DNA of 64,000 bases from Lepidostoma basale (GCA_022606425.2 JAHDVF020000001.1:1178001-1242000), one strand, 5' to 3'. Numbered from the stretch's first letter, positions 53,053 through 63,539 are shown. A program made the numbers and translations. The notes: a model not told the origin generated them from the letters alone.

Positions 53053-53103
53053 ACCATTAGAGCTGAACCTGTATATGCCAGAAGATCTAAGTCCATGTCC
53101 AAC
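53053..53103 (+). mobile_element. Jockey-like LINE tail scrap
   Basis: ttagagctgaacctgtatat and gccagaagatctaagtccat match the Jockey 3' end. Confidence 0.55.
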
Positions 53104-53154
53104 TTCTACATTATTTTTTATTTTCTGATTATTTTAGATTGAGAAATACTTATA

Positions 53155-53256
53155 ACTAACTAACTAACCATCGCGCCGTCTCAGAAGGCAGAAAGAATGG
53201 ACTTCCACACTTTTCTTTCCTGACATATTTCTCTCCATTCCTCAACATTCATATAT
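53155..53256 (-). mobile_element. RTE-like LINE, part 1 (split by a hairpin element)
   Basis: Antisense tail (aactaactaactaacc), a damaged end (catcgcgccgtctcagaagg), and the coding end to cattcatatat, where the hairpin element starts. Confidence 0.8.
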
Positions 53257-53510
53257 CGTCGGTTCAAAGGTAAAACTCATTAGTGACATTTGAATTATTT
53301 ATTTATTTTTTTGCAATTTCTGATCAGACTTGTGAATTCTACGTCAGAAAGTAATCACCAAGTGTTTTTATTAAAGAATAACTGTTATTCTTTAATAAAT
53401 ACACTTGGTGATTGTTTTCTGACGTAGAATTCACAAGTCTGATGCGGAAGTTGCAAAAAAAGGAGAAAAATTTGAAATGTCACTTAATGAGTTTTACCTT
53501 TGAACCGACG
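53257..53510. mobile_element. Hairpin MITE inserted in an RTE copy
   Basis: The 254-bp insert has arms cgtcggttcaaaggtaaaac and its exact inverse, with atat at both flanks (53253-53256 and 53511-53514). The whole insert is nearly a full palindrome, including ttgtgaattctacgtcagaa and its inverse. Removing it restores the RTE text catatatcgtgtcatgcacg. Confidence 0.8.
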
Positions 53511-53620
53511 ATATCGTGTCATGCACGCACGTCGATTTCTCTGACTCCTCACACGGCCGACATTCAATATTTGATTCATTTGATCGTGCCACGTTTTCCT
53601 CGGTCTTCCTCTATTTCTCT
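53511..53620 (-). mobile_element. RTE-like LINE, part 2, ending at an inverted junction
   Basis: Continues antisense from tcgtgtcatgcacgcacgtc to ttcctctatttctcttccc, where sense RTE sequence starts directly. Confidence 0.8.
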
Positions 53621-53960
53621 TCCCTTATGTATGGAAGCGAAGCATGGAACTAGCAAAAGAAGGATGAAAGTAGAATAAATGCCGTAGAAATTAGATCTCT
53701 TAGACGAATGCGTGGATACTCTGTGTATGGTAGAGTGTCGAATGAAAATATAAGAAGTGAATGCGGTGCGAATGATGGTGTCATGAACAAAATAATGAAA
53801 GGATCATTAAGATGGTTTGGACATATGGAAAGAATGAATAATGAAAGAATGGTAAAAAAATTATATGTTAATGATGTAAATGGAAATAAGTATAAGTATG
53901 ACTTAATGGACATTTATAACAAAATAAGATATTACTTTAGAAAAATTGTATCGCAGTAGA
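53621..53960 (+). mobile_element. RTE-like LINE in opposite orientation to its neighbour
   Basis: Reads MYGSEAW (broken), then an ORF 53708-53959 with RGYSVYGRVSNENIRSECGA, NDGVMNKIMKGSLRWFGHME and KKLYVNDVNGN, where it ends. It is joined head to head with 53511-53620. Confidence 0.85.
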
Positions 53961-54049
53961 TTTAAAATAAAATTTATTTTACAATATATTCCTGTTATTT
54001 TGTTGATTAAATAAAAACACACCAATAATAACAAATCAAAAAACTAGCT

Positions 54050-54092
54050 AACTATCCATCAAGCCGTCTCTCCGGAGGGGTAGGCAGAAAAG
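54050..54092 (-). mobile_element. RTE-like LINE tail scrap
   Basis: aactatccatcaagccgtct, then ctccggaggggtaggcagaa, is the antisense RTE end, about 40 bp long. Confidence 0.6.
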
Positions 54093-54264
54093 TTCGAAAT
54101 CTCGAGCTGGTCGCCACACATTGTGTGTCTAAAACTCTTCGTCTTCCTCTCTCTCTATATAAATATATATTGATATAATTTCTCTATTTTTCTTTGCTTA
54201 TGGGATACGAAATGTTCATCTATATGGCTTCTTAATTTTAAAATATTTTATTTTAATACAGTAA

Positions 54265-54440
54265 ATAGACCAAATAGGTCCAGAAAGGTAATGGAGTGGG
54301 GACCTCGTCAAGATAGACGAAGCACCATTGGTTTGATGATGTATTATAAACATTGCTGGTGACTGGAAACAAAAAGCACAAGATTCCTATATGTGGAGAA
54401 GTATAGGGAAAGGCGGTGAACGACATCGCCACAGGTAAGA
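54265..54440 (+). mobile_element. LINE ORF2 C-terminal scrap
   Basis: It reads KVMEWGPRQDRRST, then a shifted DDVL/IAGDWKQKAQDSYMWRS-like stretch (aacattgctggtgactggaa, aaaaagcacaagattcctat). Same LINE group as 23770-24040. Confidence 0.6.
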
Positions 54441-54574
54441 AAGTAAAAGAATATTTTTAATTTTTCAAACAAAAGTCTTGATCTATGGCGTATTTCTTCA
54501 CTATACCAATGACGGGCTCAATGTTCGAAATATGAATGTTATGTGAAATTGGCAAATGAAGATTATTATTTAAC

Positions 54575-54730
54575 TAAACTAACTAACTAACCATCACGCC
54601 GTCTCCCTGAAAGGGTAGCAGAAAAAATGGACTGCACATTTTTCTTTTCTGACATATGTCATGCACGCGTGTCGACTCCTCACGTGTCCGACATTCAATA
54701 TTTGATTTATTTGATCGTGCCACATTAATT
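54575..54730 (-). mobile_element. RTE-like LINE 3' end
   Basis: Tail aactaactaacc, catcacgccgtctccctgaa, then the coding end with deletions, to attcaatatttgatttattt. Confidence 0.75.
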
Positions 54731-54739
54731 AATATTTAA

Positions 54740-54990
54740 TACGTACAATATCAAGCAGAAGATAGATGGCGCAATAATTAAGAGGCTGACTTCTCGTCCA
54801 CTGGCCGACTCCACCAGCCAACTAAGCGTACCAATACAAATGCGAAGTGTCACGCGACAAGGAAGGAAGCGCGCGGGATTCCTGAAGTCTGTAAAAATGG
54901 CCGCGGGAGCAAAACGGGCGGGAAAAATGCCCGCGAAACGGGCACAGAGCCAGCGCGGACATACGCTGCAACACAACTCCAGAATCTCAT
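54740..54990. other. GC- and CpG-rich patch of unknown origin
   Basis: Composition differs from the surroundings (gcgcgggattcctgaagtct, atggccgcgggagcaaaacg). A minus frame of 101 codons (54725-55030) has no recognised family. It could be a decayed promoter, an LTR or an unrelated insertion. Confidence 0.3.
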
Positions 54991-55100
54991 AGTTTTCAGC
55001 TTCGAAAAGATGGATTATTTGTGTATCCATTTAATCAAACTAATTGAGAAATATAACCAAAACCCAACATCAAATTATAATATTATTTAGACAGCGTTAA

Positions 55101-55582
55101 GTGGGTGATAGACGGGCGAGCAAGTACGCGTACTTATGGCTCGACGACCTTTTTCGCTCGTGTGTCACCGTAAGTACGCGTACTTTAAAACCGCCGAGTA
55201 AGTTCGTCGGCGATCCAACCGGTTTGAAATCTTACTCGTAGCTCGTCTTGGCTCGTACGTGTGGCAGCACTGCGAGCCGCGAGCCGCCATTTTGTACGAT
55301 ATAATTCCTAAATACGATATAATTATAATACGATATAATTATAATACGATATAATTATAATACGATATAAATACGATCCTAAATACGATATAATTATAAT
55401 ACGATATAATAAATACGATATAATTATAATACGATATAATTCCTAAATAACACAAAGCTTCTTCAGTGGACGACATCGCGATACGGTATGAGTAAGTTGG
55501 CGCGTGTATCGCCGACGTCGAGTCAAGTAAGTTCGCGATCTTAAAAACCGCAGACTTTAAGTTCGTACGTCTATCACCACCT
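55101..55582. mobile_element. TTAA-flanked CpG-rich TIR element (piggyBac-like MITE candidate)
   Basis: The ends gtgggtgatagacg and, inverted, aggtggtgatagacg share a ggtgatagacg core. TTAA lies at 55097-55100 and 55583-55586. The core is unusually CpG-rich (gtacgcgtacttt, ccgccgagtaagttcg) and contains the tandem array at 55292-55447. There is no ORF. The TTAA target favours piggyBac, but the terminal bases differ slightly. Confidence 0.6.
55292..55447. repeat. 16-bp tandem repeat (tacgatataattataa)
   Basis: About nine copies or part copies of tacgatataattataa, with one or two partial units containing cctaaa. It lies inside the TTAA-flanked element. Confidence 0.85.
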
Positions 55583-55624
55583 TTAAACTAAGCACCGACA
55601 ATAAACTCCTTATATACAAAATGT

Positions 55625-55707
55625 TCACGATCAAATCAATCAAATATTGAATGTCGGTCACGTGAGGAGTCGGAGAAATCGACGTGTGTGCATGACAAGA
55701 TGTATGA
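55625..55707 (+). mobile_element. RTE-like LINE scrap
   Basis: cacgatcaaatcaatcaaat encodes HDQINQ, followed by ILNVGHVRSRRNRRVCMTRC codons. It breaks off into Jockey DNA. Confidence 0.75.
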
Positions 55708-56120
55708 CAATCTGGGGCTATGCAGCTTCGAGACATATACGAAAACTCCAAATCCTGCAAAATAAGGCTATCCGTTCTTCGTAAACTTCGTGAACCAGGA
55801 TCACACAACTGCACCTAGAATCGGGAATCCCGATGATAGATGAATTCATTCTGAAACTTGCCGAACATTTTTATAAAGGACTCCCTTCACATCCTAACCC
55901 TACAATAAGAGACCTCTCAAATTACGACCCAAACACCTCCAGCCGCCACAAGCGCCCAAAATCAATCCTCCTTCAGAGTAACACTCCGGGCCACACAAAT
56001 CATGCCCCTGCATAAACCAACAACCCACGAAATCACCTTCTAACAATGTTCCCATCAGACGTAAGAGGAATAGCCACATGAGCTGAACCTCTGTAAGCCA
56101 GAAGATCCAAGTCCAAGTCT
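55708..56120 (+). mobile_element. Jockey-like LINE: C-terminus, 3' UTR and (AAGTCC) tail
   Basis: Start ctggggctatgcagcttcga, then gacatatacgaaaactccaa; frame 55833-56015 reads MIDEFILKLAEHFYKGLPSH, PNPTIRDLS and SSRHKRPKSILLQ. It ends agaagatccaagtccaagtc. The first part is in a different frame, so indels have occurred. It is the longest Jockey copy here and a partner of 15809-16216. Confidence 0.85.
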
Positions 56121-56617
56121 TCCTCGTTTTGGATAATTTTGTCTGGGCCGATGACAGTTATGCCTCTTTCGGGATGATTACAGAACGAATTATATGGTCA
56201 ATGATAAAGACTTTTGAAATGCTCTCATCTCGTTTATTTAGTAAGTTATCTGTTAGGCTCTAGGTTACGGACTGAAACTTAATGTGATATCGAGAACCTA
56301 TATAAAGAAGATTGATAAGGGGGTACTTTGCCCTTGAATAAGGGTACAGTAAACAGGATGTTTACAGCTGATAAGTATTTATTTAAATTATTTCGAAAAT
56401 CAGAAAAGAGTGAAATCCAGTTAAGGAGATAAACTCTACCCACGTCTTTATTAGTCAAGTCCATTACATTATCATAGATTATTTTATGTTTAAAGTAACA
56501 GAACATCATACTTTTGATAATAATTTAATGATAATACTTTCATAATTAGACACAATCTCCGACATTTATCAAATCATTACAGTATTGATATCCCACCACG
56601 TACTACTCCAAAGAAGA
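56121..56617. other. Unassigned DNA
   Basis: No recognised element. Confidence 0.35.
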
Positions 56618-56720
56618 TGACCAAATCACATTCCCAACAATGTTTCCATTAGACTAACAATACAAGAAATAGCCATTCCAACTGAAACTCAGTATGCCAG
56701 AAGATCCAAGTACAAGTCAT
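56618..56720 (+). mobile_element. Jockey-like LINE tail scrap
   Basis: cacattcccaacaatgtttc, then gccagaagatccaagtacaa, match the Jockey UTR end. Confidence 0.6.
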
Positions 56721-56899
56721 GAGCCCGCTACCTTCTCAACATCCATGGGATTTCATGGAGTCCTACCTTCCTAACATCATAACATCAGATCGTTCACTTT
56801 ATTTTTTTCATTGCTTATGACCTGAGCTGAGGACCTACAGATAAGCTTTGCCATTGACAAGAGAAAGAAAAATAACATAACTCATACAAAGCTTTAGTT

Positions 56900-57315
56900 T
56901 AGAAATGAGATATCTTTGACGAATGTGTGGATACTCTGTGTATGATAGGATATCGAATGAAAATATAAGAAGTGAATGCGGTGCGAATAATAGTGTTATG
57001 AACAAAATAATGAAAGGATCATTAAGATCATTTGAACACATGGAAAGAATGAATAATGAAAGAATGGTAAAAAAAATATATGTTAACGATGTAAATGGAA
57101 CTAGAAATAGAGGAAGACTGAGGAAAACGTGGCACGATCAAATAAATCAAATATTGATTGTTGACCACGTGAGAAGTCAGAGAAATCGACGCGCGTGCAT
57201 GACACGATGTATGAATTTTGAGGAAGCAAGAGAAATATGTCACGTAAGAAAAGTGTGGCAGTCCATTCTTTCTGCCTACCTCTTCGGGGAGACGGCGTGA
57301 TGGTTAGTTAGTTAG
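56900..57315 (+). mobile_element. RTE-like LINE, subfamily A, intact C-terminal frame
   Basis: ORF 56923-57300 reads MCGYSVYDRISNENIRSECG, NNSVMNKIMKGSLRS, RMVKKIYVNDVNGTRNRGRL, RKTWHDQINQILIVDH, RRACMTRCMNFEEAREIC and WQSILSAYLFGETA, then a GTTA tail. One copy-specific change is RPRK to RLRK. 5'-truncated. Confidence 0.9.
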
Positions 57316-57848
57316 CTTTAGTTTTAAAGCAGTACTTGTAATAAATTTATCATTTCATCGTGTTTCATTTTCTTCCATCTTATTACAATAGCATTGAGTT
57401 GATACAGCCCTCAATTTCATCGTTTGATCCGCGACGGTCGTTTTTGTTGTTAATTGAGTTAGGCAGTTACACGCATTGTATCAGGTTTGCACAGCTTTTC
57501 CGTTGAGTTTTTCCGAATCCGACGAATTTCGTATAATGAGAAGTTTTTACGTTTTTGTACGATCTAGTTGTATTACAGTTTTACCATGGCGAATCGGGTT
57601 ATAAGTAAATTCAATTAACGAAATAATTAAGACGTTTAAATCGAGACGGATATGTTTTTATTAAGTAAAAAATCTTGATTTATTTTTAACTTAAATAAAT
57701 AAGCACTTCATCTGTGTTATAATTATCGTTCTACAATAAATCATCGATAAATAATCTCATTCCGAAACTGTTTATTTCGGGGGGAATTTATACGTATTAT
57801 TAATTAATATTATTTTGATTAGTACACACGTACCATATCGTCTTATGT
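57316..57848. other. Unassigned DNA
   Basis: No recognised element. Two CpG-containing words (gatccgcgacggtcg, aatccgacgaattt) near 57425-57530 do not form a known site. Confidence 0.35.
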
Positions 57849-58140
57849 ATGGTGCGTATTTCGTGGATGTGCTCTCAGAGAGTGCAGAAATATTTTGGAC
57901 ACATAGCCCGGAGAGATCAGGACAACCTTGAAAAGCTCATCATCATGGGCAAAGTGGAGGGAAGGCAACCACAAGGACGACCACCGAGCCGCTGGTCCGA
58001 TCAAATCAGGGATCTGACTGGTCTCTCATTAGCTGCAGCTTGGATACTGACGGGTGACATGAGCGCATGGCGTGCCATGGTCAATAGTTTACAGGATGGA
58101 CTCGACCCTCAATCATGAGGAATACGACTGAGAAAAAGAA
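57849..58140 (+). mobile_element. LINE ORF2 C-terminus with AAGAAG tail
   Basis: The ORF 57849-58118 is unbroken: QRVQKYFGHIARRDQDNLEK, LIIMGKVEGRQPQGRPPSRW, SDQIRDLTGLSLAAAW and MSAWRAMVNSLQDGLDP, stop TGA, then aaaaagaag. The KYFGHI, GRPPSRWSDQIR and W..MV..L order is a full LINE C-terminal end. A minus-strand relative lies at 36545-36645. Confidence 0.85.
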
Positions 58141-58344
58141 GATTAATTTCTCTCTCTATCTCTCTCCCTCTCTCCTCTTTTTGACGTTTTCTCTATTTCT
58201 TAATCTGGAAAGCATATTTACATGAGATGGAAAAATGTAAAAGGACATCGAAAGAAAGGTTCGTGCTGAAAAAAAAGGGACAGTCAAAATTATAACTGGC
58301 AACAAAAATACATCCACGGAAGTAAATTAATATGGTAGTTCATA

Positions 58345-58735
58345 ATTGAGTTCCAGTGCCAACAGTGTATGTAAGTGAAACTTGTTCATATTTTCTTCGG
58401 CTTTCCACGACTATTTTTTCCTTAGGTACAACGTTTTTAACATTTTCTCTCATCCATTCTTATCGGCCACAATCCATATGTCTAAACCATCTTAGTGACA
58501 ATTCATTTTCAGGGTATTTATCCTATATTCATCCGTCTTATGCCAACTCTAAGCTTCACTCCCATACATAATATCCAGCACTAGAACCCCATTGTGCACT
58601 GCCATATTTGCTTTAGTCGATATATTTCTATTTGACGTGATGGTTTTGAGTGCATCATTTATTTTGTTTCCAGCTTCATCTCTTCTTTCGATGTTTTTCT
58701 CCGCATTGTTACTTAATTTATAAATCTTCACTTGG
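58345..58735 (-). mobile_element. RTE-like LINE, diverged subfamily
   Basis: The minus-strand frame 58549-58731 reads NAEKNIERRDEAGNKINDAL, KTITSNRNISTKANMAVHNG, then LDIMYGSEA. Further 3', only HM-like and VNxV-like traces remain. It keeps the AGNKMNGALK-equivalent region, so it extends further 5' than most copies. Confidence 0.75.
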
Positions 58736-59111
58736 ACTTGGACTTGGATCTTCTGGCCGTTTTCTCATTATTTAAATGAACTGTTTTAACCACCATTAGT
58801 CATAAGCGTTTACTCAAATACTGTATCATAATTCAATGTGTGAAAATGAATCGTGAAATGTAGGAGAAATGCCACAATTAGGCCGTTATAAAATATGAAT
58901 TCTCGTACAAGATATGAATCATATTGGCGATTAATCACCCGCAATGGCAGCGGGGTGCGATATGCTCCGAAGTCACTCGATAGACGATCACCGGGGTCTT
59001 CATCATTTCCTGTTTATGATAAAATCCGACTGCCATTTGCATACCGGAACTAGCGATTCATAATGTTTGGTGAAACCTAGTCACCGATTGCGGCGACCAG
59101 CACTTGCCAGT
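58736..59111. other. Jockey tail scrap and unassigned DNA
   Basis: ttggacttggacttggatct (58734-58753) with ctggcc is a bare Jockey tail in antisense. The rest, to 59111, is unrecognised. Confidence 0.45.
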
Positions 59112-60010
59112 CACACCGAAGTGTTTCGGTAGGTAAGTGGCTTGCTGTGTATCCAAAAATGACAGAGACTGATTTAAAAGCGTTGTCAAATTATTTTATT
59201 TCATAATGTCACGCTTTTGATTAGGCTATATATTTACTTTAATTCATGAATCGAACAATTATAGAAAAGGGCACTTGTGATTTGTGATCACAAAGTAAAT
59301 TTATTTATTTAAACAACTTATAAAAAACATTGGTGTGGAGTGTTTTACTGTACGGCTGCGAGACTTGGTGCCTGGGCGAAAGAGAACGCAAAAGGCTCGA
59401 GGCATTTGAGATGCGGACCTACCGACGAATTGCTCATGTTTCATGGAGGGACCACGTTACAAATGAGGAGGTTCTCAGCAGAGTTGAAGAGAATAGGCGC
59501 ATGTTGAACACCATAGCGGAGAGGCGCGCGAGATGGATTGGTCATGTGTTGCGACACGAATTTTTCCTGCATGATGGAATGGTCGAGGGATCAATTGGCA
59601 GAGGACGACTTCGCCAAGAGTACCTAAACCAGATTTGACGAAGGCTGCACCTCTTATGCGGAGTTGAAGAGAGTTGCCGAGGACCGAGCAGTGTGGAAGA
59701 GGAGATGCGTCGCCTTGCTGCAGACCAATCATTAGATTGAGACCGGAGAAGAAGACATTGAGTAAAATTTGCTTATTACTTACGTAGAATTAAATAATTA
59801 AATAAAAATTCGTTAGTTAGAATAAAAATAAAATTTTGACCATTAAATTTGCGATCAAAAATCATTAGTACCCTTTATTTTAGTTGTTAAATTAATAGAT
59901 AAATCAATAGCATGACATTTTCACATATAATAATTTGACAACGCTGTCAAATCAGTCTGTCATTTTCGGACAGACATAATGCGAGTCACCAACCAAAACA
60001 CTTCGGTGTG
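59112..60010. mobile_element. TIR element of 0.9 kb enclosing a LINE end
   Basis: The left arm (59112-59210) and right arm (about 59920-60010) are inverted: cacaccgaagtgtttcggt and its near-inverse, aaaatgacagagactgattt, cgttgtcaaattatt. Arms are about 95 bp, with small indels. Between them is a LINE end at 59325-59755. No target duplication could be fixed. Confidence 0.7.
59325..59755 (+). mobile_element. LINE ORF2 C-terminal fragment with AAG tail
   Basis: The frame 59330-59638 reads VWSVLLYGCETWCLGERERK, RLEAFEMRTYRRIAHVSWRD, HVTNEEVLSRVEEN, RRARWIGHVLRHEFFLHDGM and VEGSIGRGRLRQEYLNQI, ending TGA. The frame shifts; a downstream stretch continues as VAEDRAVWKRRCVALLQTNH in another frame. 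The YGCETW...RRI...W.GHVLRH...GRGRxRxxYLxQI order identifies a LINE C-terminus. Ends in gaagaagacat. Confidence 0.85.
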
Positions 60011-60164
60011 GCCGTAACCTTAGATACACTGCATTACTGTTTTGTAAATGGAATAAATTATAATTTTTAATAACATAAAACGTTCCGTAAATACGTTTTT
60101 TTATGAATTAAATAAATGTTTATTGTTTTTTAAACAATTATGTAAAAATCAATATGGAATAATT

Positions 60165-60275
60165 ATCGCCTTTTTAAGTCATTATCAAATGACATTGATA
60201 ATGCCTTACATGATGAAACATGACATTTCATAAATAATAAAACTTCTAGAAAATAGACGTTTTTATTCGTATTAA
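60165..60275. mobile_element. M1-family MITE fragment
   Basis: gcctttttaagtcattatca, aatgccttacatgatgaaac, then aaaacttctagaaaatagac. One arm is shortened. Confidence 0.6.
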
Positions 60276-60384
60276 TTAAAACACTCCTTTTTCCATTGTT
60301 GGTTTATTTTATTTGTCTTTTTGATCGTTAATTATAAACTCACTATTGAGTATCCTTTCCATTGTTTATTAGTTATTCTATTTT

Positions 60385-60488
60385 TGATGGGTGAACTAGT
60401 CATTTGCTTCATCATTACTTCCTTTGCTAAATAAAAACCTTAATTTTGTAATGTCTATTGATGAAATAAACTGATTTGATTTGATAAA
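60385..60488 (+). mobile_element. 3' UTR of the (GATTT)n-tailed LINE
   Basis: ttaattttgtaatgtctatt, then gatgaaataaactgatttga, ends in gattt repeats. Diverged copy of the UTR at 37436. Confidence 0.7.
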
Positions 60489-61157
60489 AAAAAAACGTTT
60501 TTATTGGTCAAAATCCTCTTAAGAGCTCAGAGCGAAGAAAGCGCATCGCTCATTCTTGGGCGATTATCGTCCGTAAACGTTGCTTATGACACAAAATGTC
60601 ATGGCTTGGGTTGTCATGGGTTACCCATCACTAGTCTAGACAATCGCGTGTCATCAATTAACCTTTAATGTCATAAATCACCCTAAAACTCACTTTCAAA
60701 ACCTTAAATACGAGGGAGAAAATTAATCTATAATTAACCGCAAATATAATTTTGTGATTTATGTTCATAGCTGACTGAAATTTATTAAATGTATCGATGT
60801 GAAACCACAATCAATCACAAATAGTGATTACGTCAGATTAGGGCTGTTCGGAAGGATATGCTTCTTGGAACATAAAAAAATATGGTGCGGTTAGTGGCTG
60901 ACCACATCGCGTCTCATATAGCGAGTTACCAGTTAACACTGAGTCACTATCCCTCTTTCAAAATAAATTATCATATTCAACTGAGTCACGTCGTGACTGC
61001 ATTTGTAAAAGACATATTTACTAAATTTCAGTCAGTGAGCTTTGAAAAATAATCGTTGTATAATTAGGTCACACTAACTTGTTTCTGTTTTCAACGTATT
61101 GCCCTACATATTTATCTACATTTTTAAATAATAATGATATAAAACAATGTTATTTTT
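60489..61157. other. Unassigned DNA
   Basis: No recognised element. Confidence 0.35.
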
Positions 61158-61279
61158 AAGAACTACTTTCACTTTTGTCTTTATTTCGATAGTAACCGGT
61201 TTCGCCAGGTTCGCGATCTGTCGATGCCAGTGACCAGTCGGTAGCTGTCGAAATGAAGACAAAAATGGAAGAAGTTCTT
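61158..61279. mobile_element. MITE of the gcgaaaccggt type
   Basis: Ends aagaactactttcacttttg and its inverse (aaaaatggaagaagttctt), with tttgtctttatttcga and tcgaaatgaagacaaaa as inner arms. A longer relative is at 31633-31785. Confidence 0.75.
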
Positions 61280-61439
61280 AAAAAAACTCGTTTTATTTCA
61301 ATATTACCTAAAATGCATTTTTATCAAGAGTTTTCGATGAAAACATTGAGATTATATTTTTTATACTTCATACATATAAATAAATGTTTGTCAAATTTAT
61401 AAGTTATTTTAATAATTTATTTTATTTTAAGGCAATGAC

Positions 61440-61615
61440 AAAAATTGGTGAGGCCATTTGATAATGGACATTATAAAAAATAATGGACATTTGGTAATGC
61501 CTTATTAATGCGAAATAATCATATTTTTTTTACAGAAAACAGGTATTTTCATTCGTAATAAATATTTAATATAGAGTTTTATAACACACTGTTCAAGAAA
61601 CAATTAATAAAAATA
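61440..61615. mobile_element. M1-family MITE, degraded
   Basis: It contains ggacatttggtaatgcctta, then acagaaaacaggtattttca, and the outer tttcaagaaacaa-like end (ttcaagaaacaattaataaa). Confidence 0.6.
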
Positions 61616-61697
61616 CGATGTCTTAAATATTTAACAAATAATTTTAACATTTCTTTCTAGCCTTACAATATTTAGACTTCTACATATTTATCTAAAT

Positions 61698-62154
61698 CAA
61701 TGGTTCCCAAAGTGGTCCATATGGACCCCCAGGGGTCCCTGGGAGGGGGTCCGCGGAAAATTTAAATTGATTTGGGGGTCCCTGAACAACATCAGGGGGT
61801 CCGGGGATATTTTTTTTAGCTCAACAGCGACTTCCGGTCAGTTGAATTCGGTGGCGACCATATTTTTTTAGATCCTTTGGGAAAATCGAATGATTTTTCG
61901 AATGAGCTTTAAAAAATTGGTCGCTGCCGAATTCAACTAACCGGAAGTCGCTGATAAGCTAAAAAAATTCACCAACGAAAAATATAAATTATAATTTATT
62001 ACGTAACTTCCATGATAATAAAAATGTTTCACAATTTTATAAGGTGAATTTGTAATAAAATAAAATAAAACAATATTACGAAAAAAGGGGGTGTGCACAA
62101 AATAAAAAAAAATCAGCAAGGGGTCCACGGGATAATAAATTTTAGGAACCACTG
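61698..62154. mobile_element. Non-autonomous hAT element, 8-bp target duplication
   Basis: The 457-bp element begins caatggttcccaaagtgg and ends, inverted, cagtggttcctaaaattt. Flanks are atctaaat (61690-61697) and atctatat (62155-62162), 7 of 8 identical. The ends have the G-rich ggggtcc text typical of such elements, and inner arms agctcaacagcgacttccgg and its inverse form a stem. No transposase. Confidence 0.9.
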
Positions 62155-62290
62155 ATCTATATGATTTATATTCTCTAAGACAAATGTGATAACCCTGTTT
62201 GATGAAATGACAAATCGCTATGTAAGAAGAGAACCCAAAGCGGACGAAAGAGTAATGAAAGGATCGCTAAGATCATTGCGAATATCCGCG
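62155..62290 (+). mobile_element. RTE-like LINE scrap, diverged
   Basis: RREPKADERVMKGSLRSLR is the counterpart of RSECGANDGVMNKIMKGSLR, with a deletion. It runs into unrecognised CpG-containing DNA at about 62290-62440. Confidence 0.55.
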
Positions 62291-62582
62291 GCCACATCCG
62301 CCCCTTCACGTCCGGCATCCACAGATATGGGCACAATTTGCACATCCGCGATAGAACGGTGTACCAAGGATAATATGATTGCCCATTCATTCAATCAATT
62401 CTCTGTTTGCTGGACCGCGGTCTGAATTCGTCACTCTACTCCATGCAATCATTAATCATTGATTCTCTCAAGTGGAAAGTAAAAAGGTCTCTTTATGTTT
62501 CACGTTTCAAGTAAGTTACTGTCTTACACGTTTTTTCAAATAATCTGCATCTCTTTATTTTGATACAGTTTTTTTTGCCGCC

Positions 62583-62660
62583 TTAACTAACCATCAAGTA
62601 ATTTCTTCCGATGACGGATTTCTACACTATCCTATCCGGGTGAACTTCTCTCCCACATTT
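62583..62660 (-). mobile_element. RTE-like LINE tail, diverged
   Basis: cttaactaaccatcaagtaa and ctacactatcctatccggg resemble the antisense RTE end with deletions. Confidence 0.45.
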
Positions 62661-62741
62661 TTTGTCGTATCAAGAACTTCTCTTCTTATTGATTTAGCAT
62701 GTCAAAAATAGTTTCTGAAGACCAGGTAAACTTATCTTCTA

Positions 62742-62842
62742 CATTCTACTTTGGCGACCGAGCCTTCGCGGAAGCCGGCCCTTCAGCCTGGAACAAGCTT
62801 CCAGCAGACCTTAAGTGTATTGAGAATCAGTCAGTCAGTTTA
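62742..62842 (+). mobile_element. L2/CR1-like LINE scrap
   Basis: It reads FGDRAFAEAGPSAWNKLPAD, LKCIENQSVSL, the same C-terminal block as 19323-19875. It is interrupted by the antisense RTE that follows, which inserted in it. Confidence 0.85.
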
Positions 62843-63385
62843 AAACTTAACTAACTAACCATCACGCCGTCTCCCCGAAGGAGTAGGCAGAAAGAATAGA
62901 CTACCACACATTTTTTTCCTGACATATTTCTCTCGCTTCCTCAACATTCATACATCGTGTCATGCACGCACGTCGATTTCTCTGACTCCTCACGTGGCCG
63001 ATATTCAATATTTGATTTATTTGATCGTGCCACGTTCTCCTCGGTCTTCCTCTAATTCTAGTTCCATTTACATCGTTAACATATACTTTTTTTACCATTA
63101 TTTCTTCATTCATTCTTTCCATATGTCCAAACTATCTTAATGATCCTTTCATTATTTTGTTCATTACACCACCATTCGCACCGCATTCACTTCTTAAATT
63201 TTCATTCGACACTCCGTCATACACAGAGTATCAACACATGCGTATATAAGATCTCATTTCTTCTGTATTTATTCTTCTTTCATCCTGCTTTTGCCAGTTC
63301 CATGCTTCGCTTCCATACATAAGGGTCGGTAGAAGAACGTCATTGTGCGCTGCCATTTTAGCTTTTTTGGATAGGTTTTTTTTTT
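62843..63385 (-). mobile_element. RTE-like LINE, subfamily A, long copy
   Basis: Tail aactaactaacc, then, on the minus strand, YVNDVNGTRIRGRPRRTWHD, HVRSQRNRRACMTRCMN, upstream MERMNEEIMVKKV, ECGANGGVMNK and YGSEAWNWQ codons over about 540 bp. Frame breaks occur near 63130 and 63200. Confidence 0.85.
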
Positions 63386-63539
63386 TAATCTTTATTATTA
63401 AATAACAGTTATGTACACTTCATGCAGCTTAAGGCTATGGGAAGGTGAGATTCACTATATTCACTACAATCACAAGTATTTTATGCACAAAGCGTCCTTA
63501 ATTTATTAATGAATAGTTAGGTGGCCCAGCTAAACCAGG

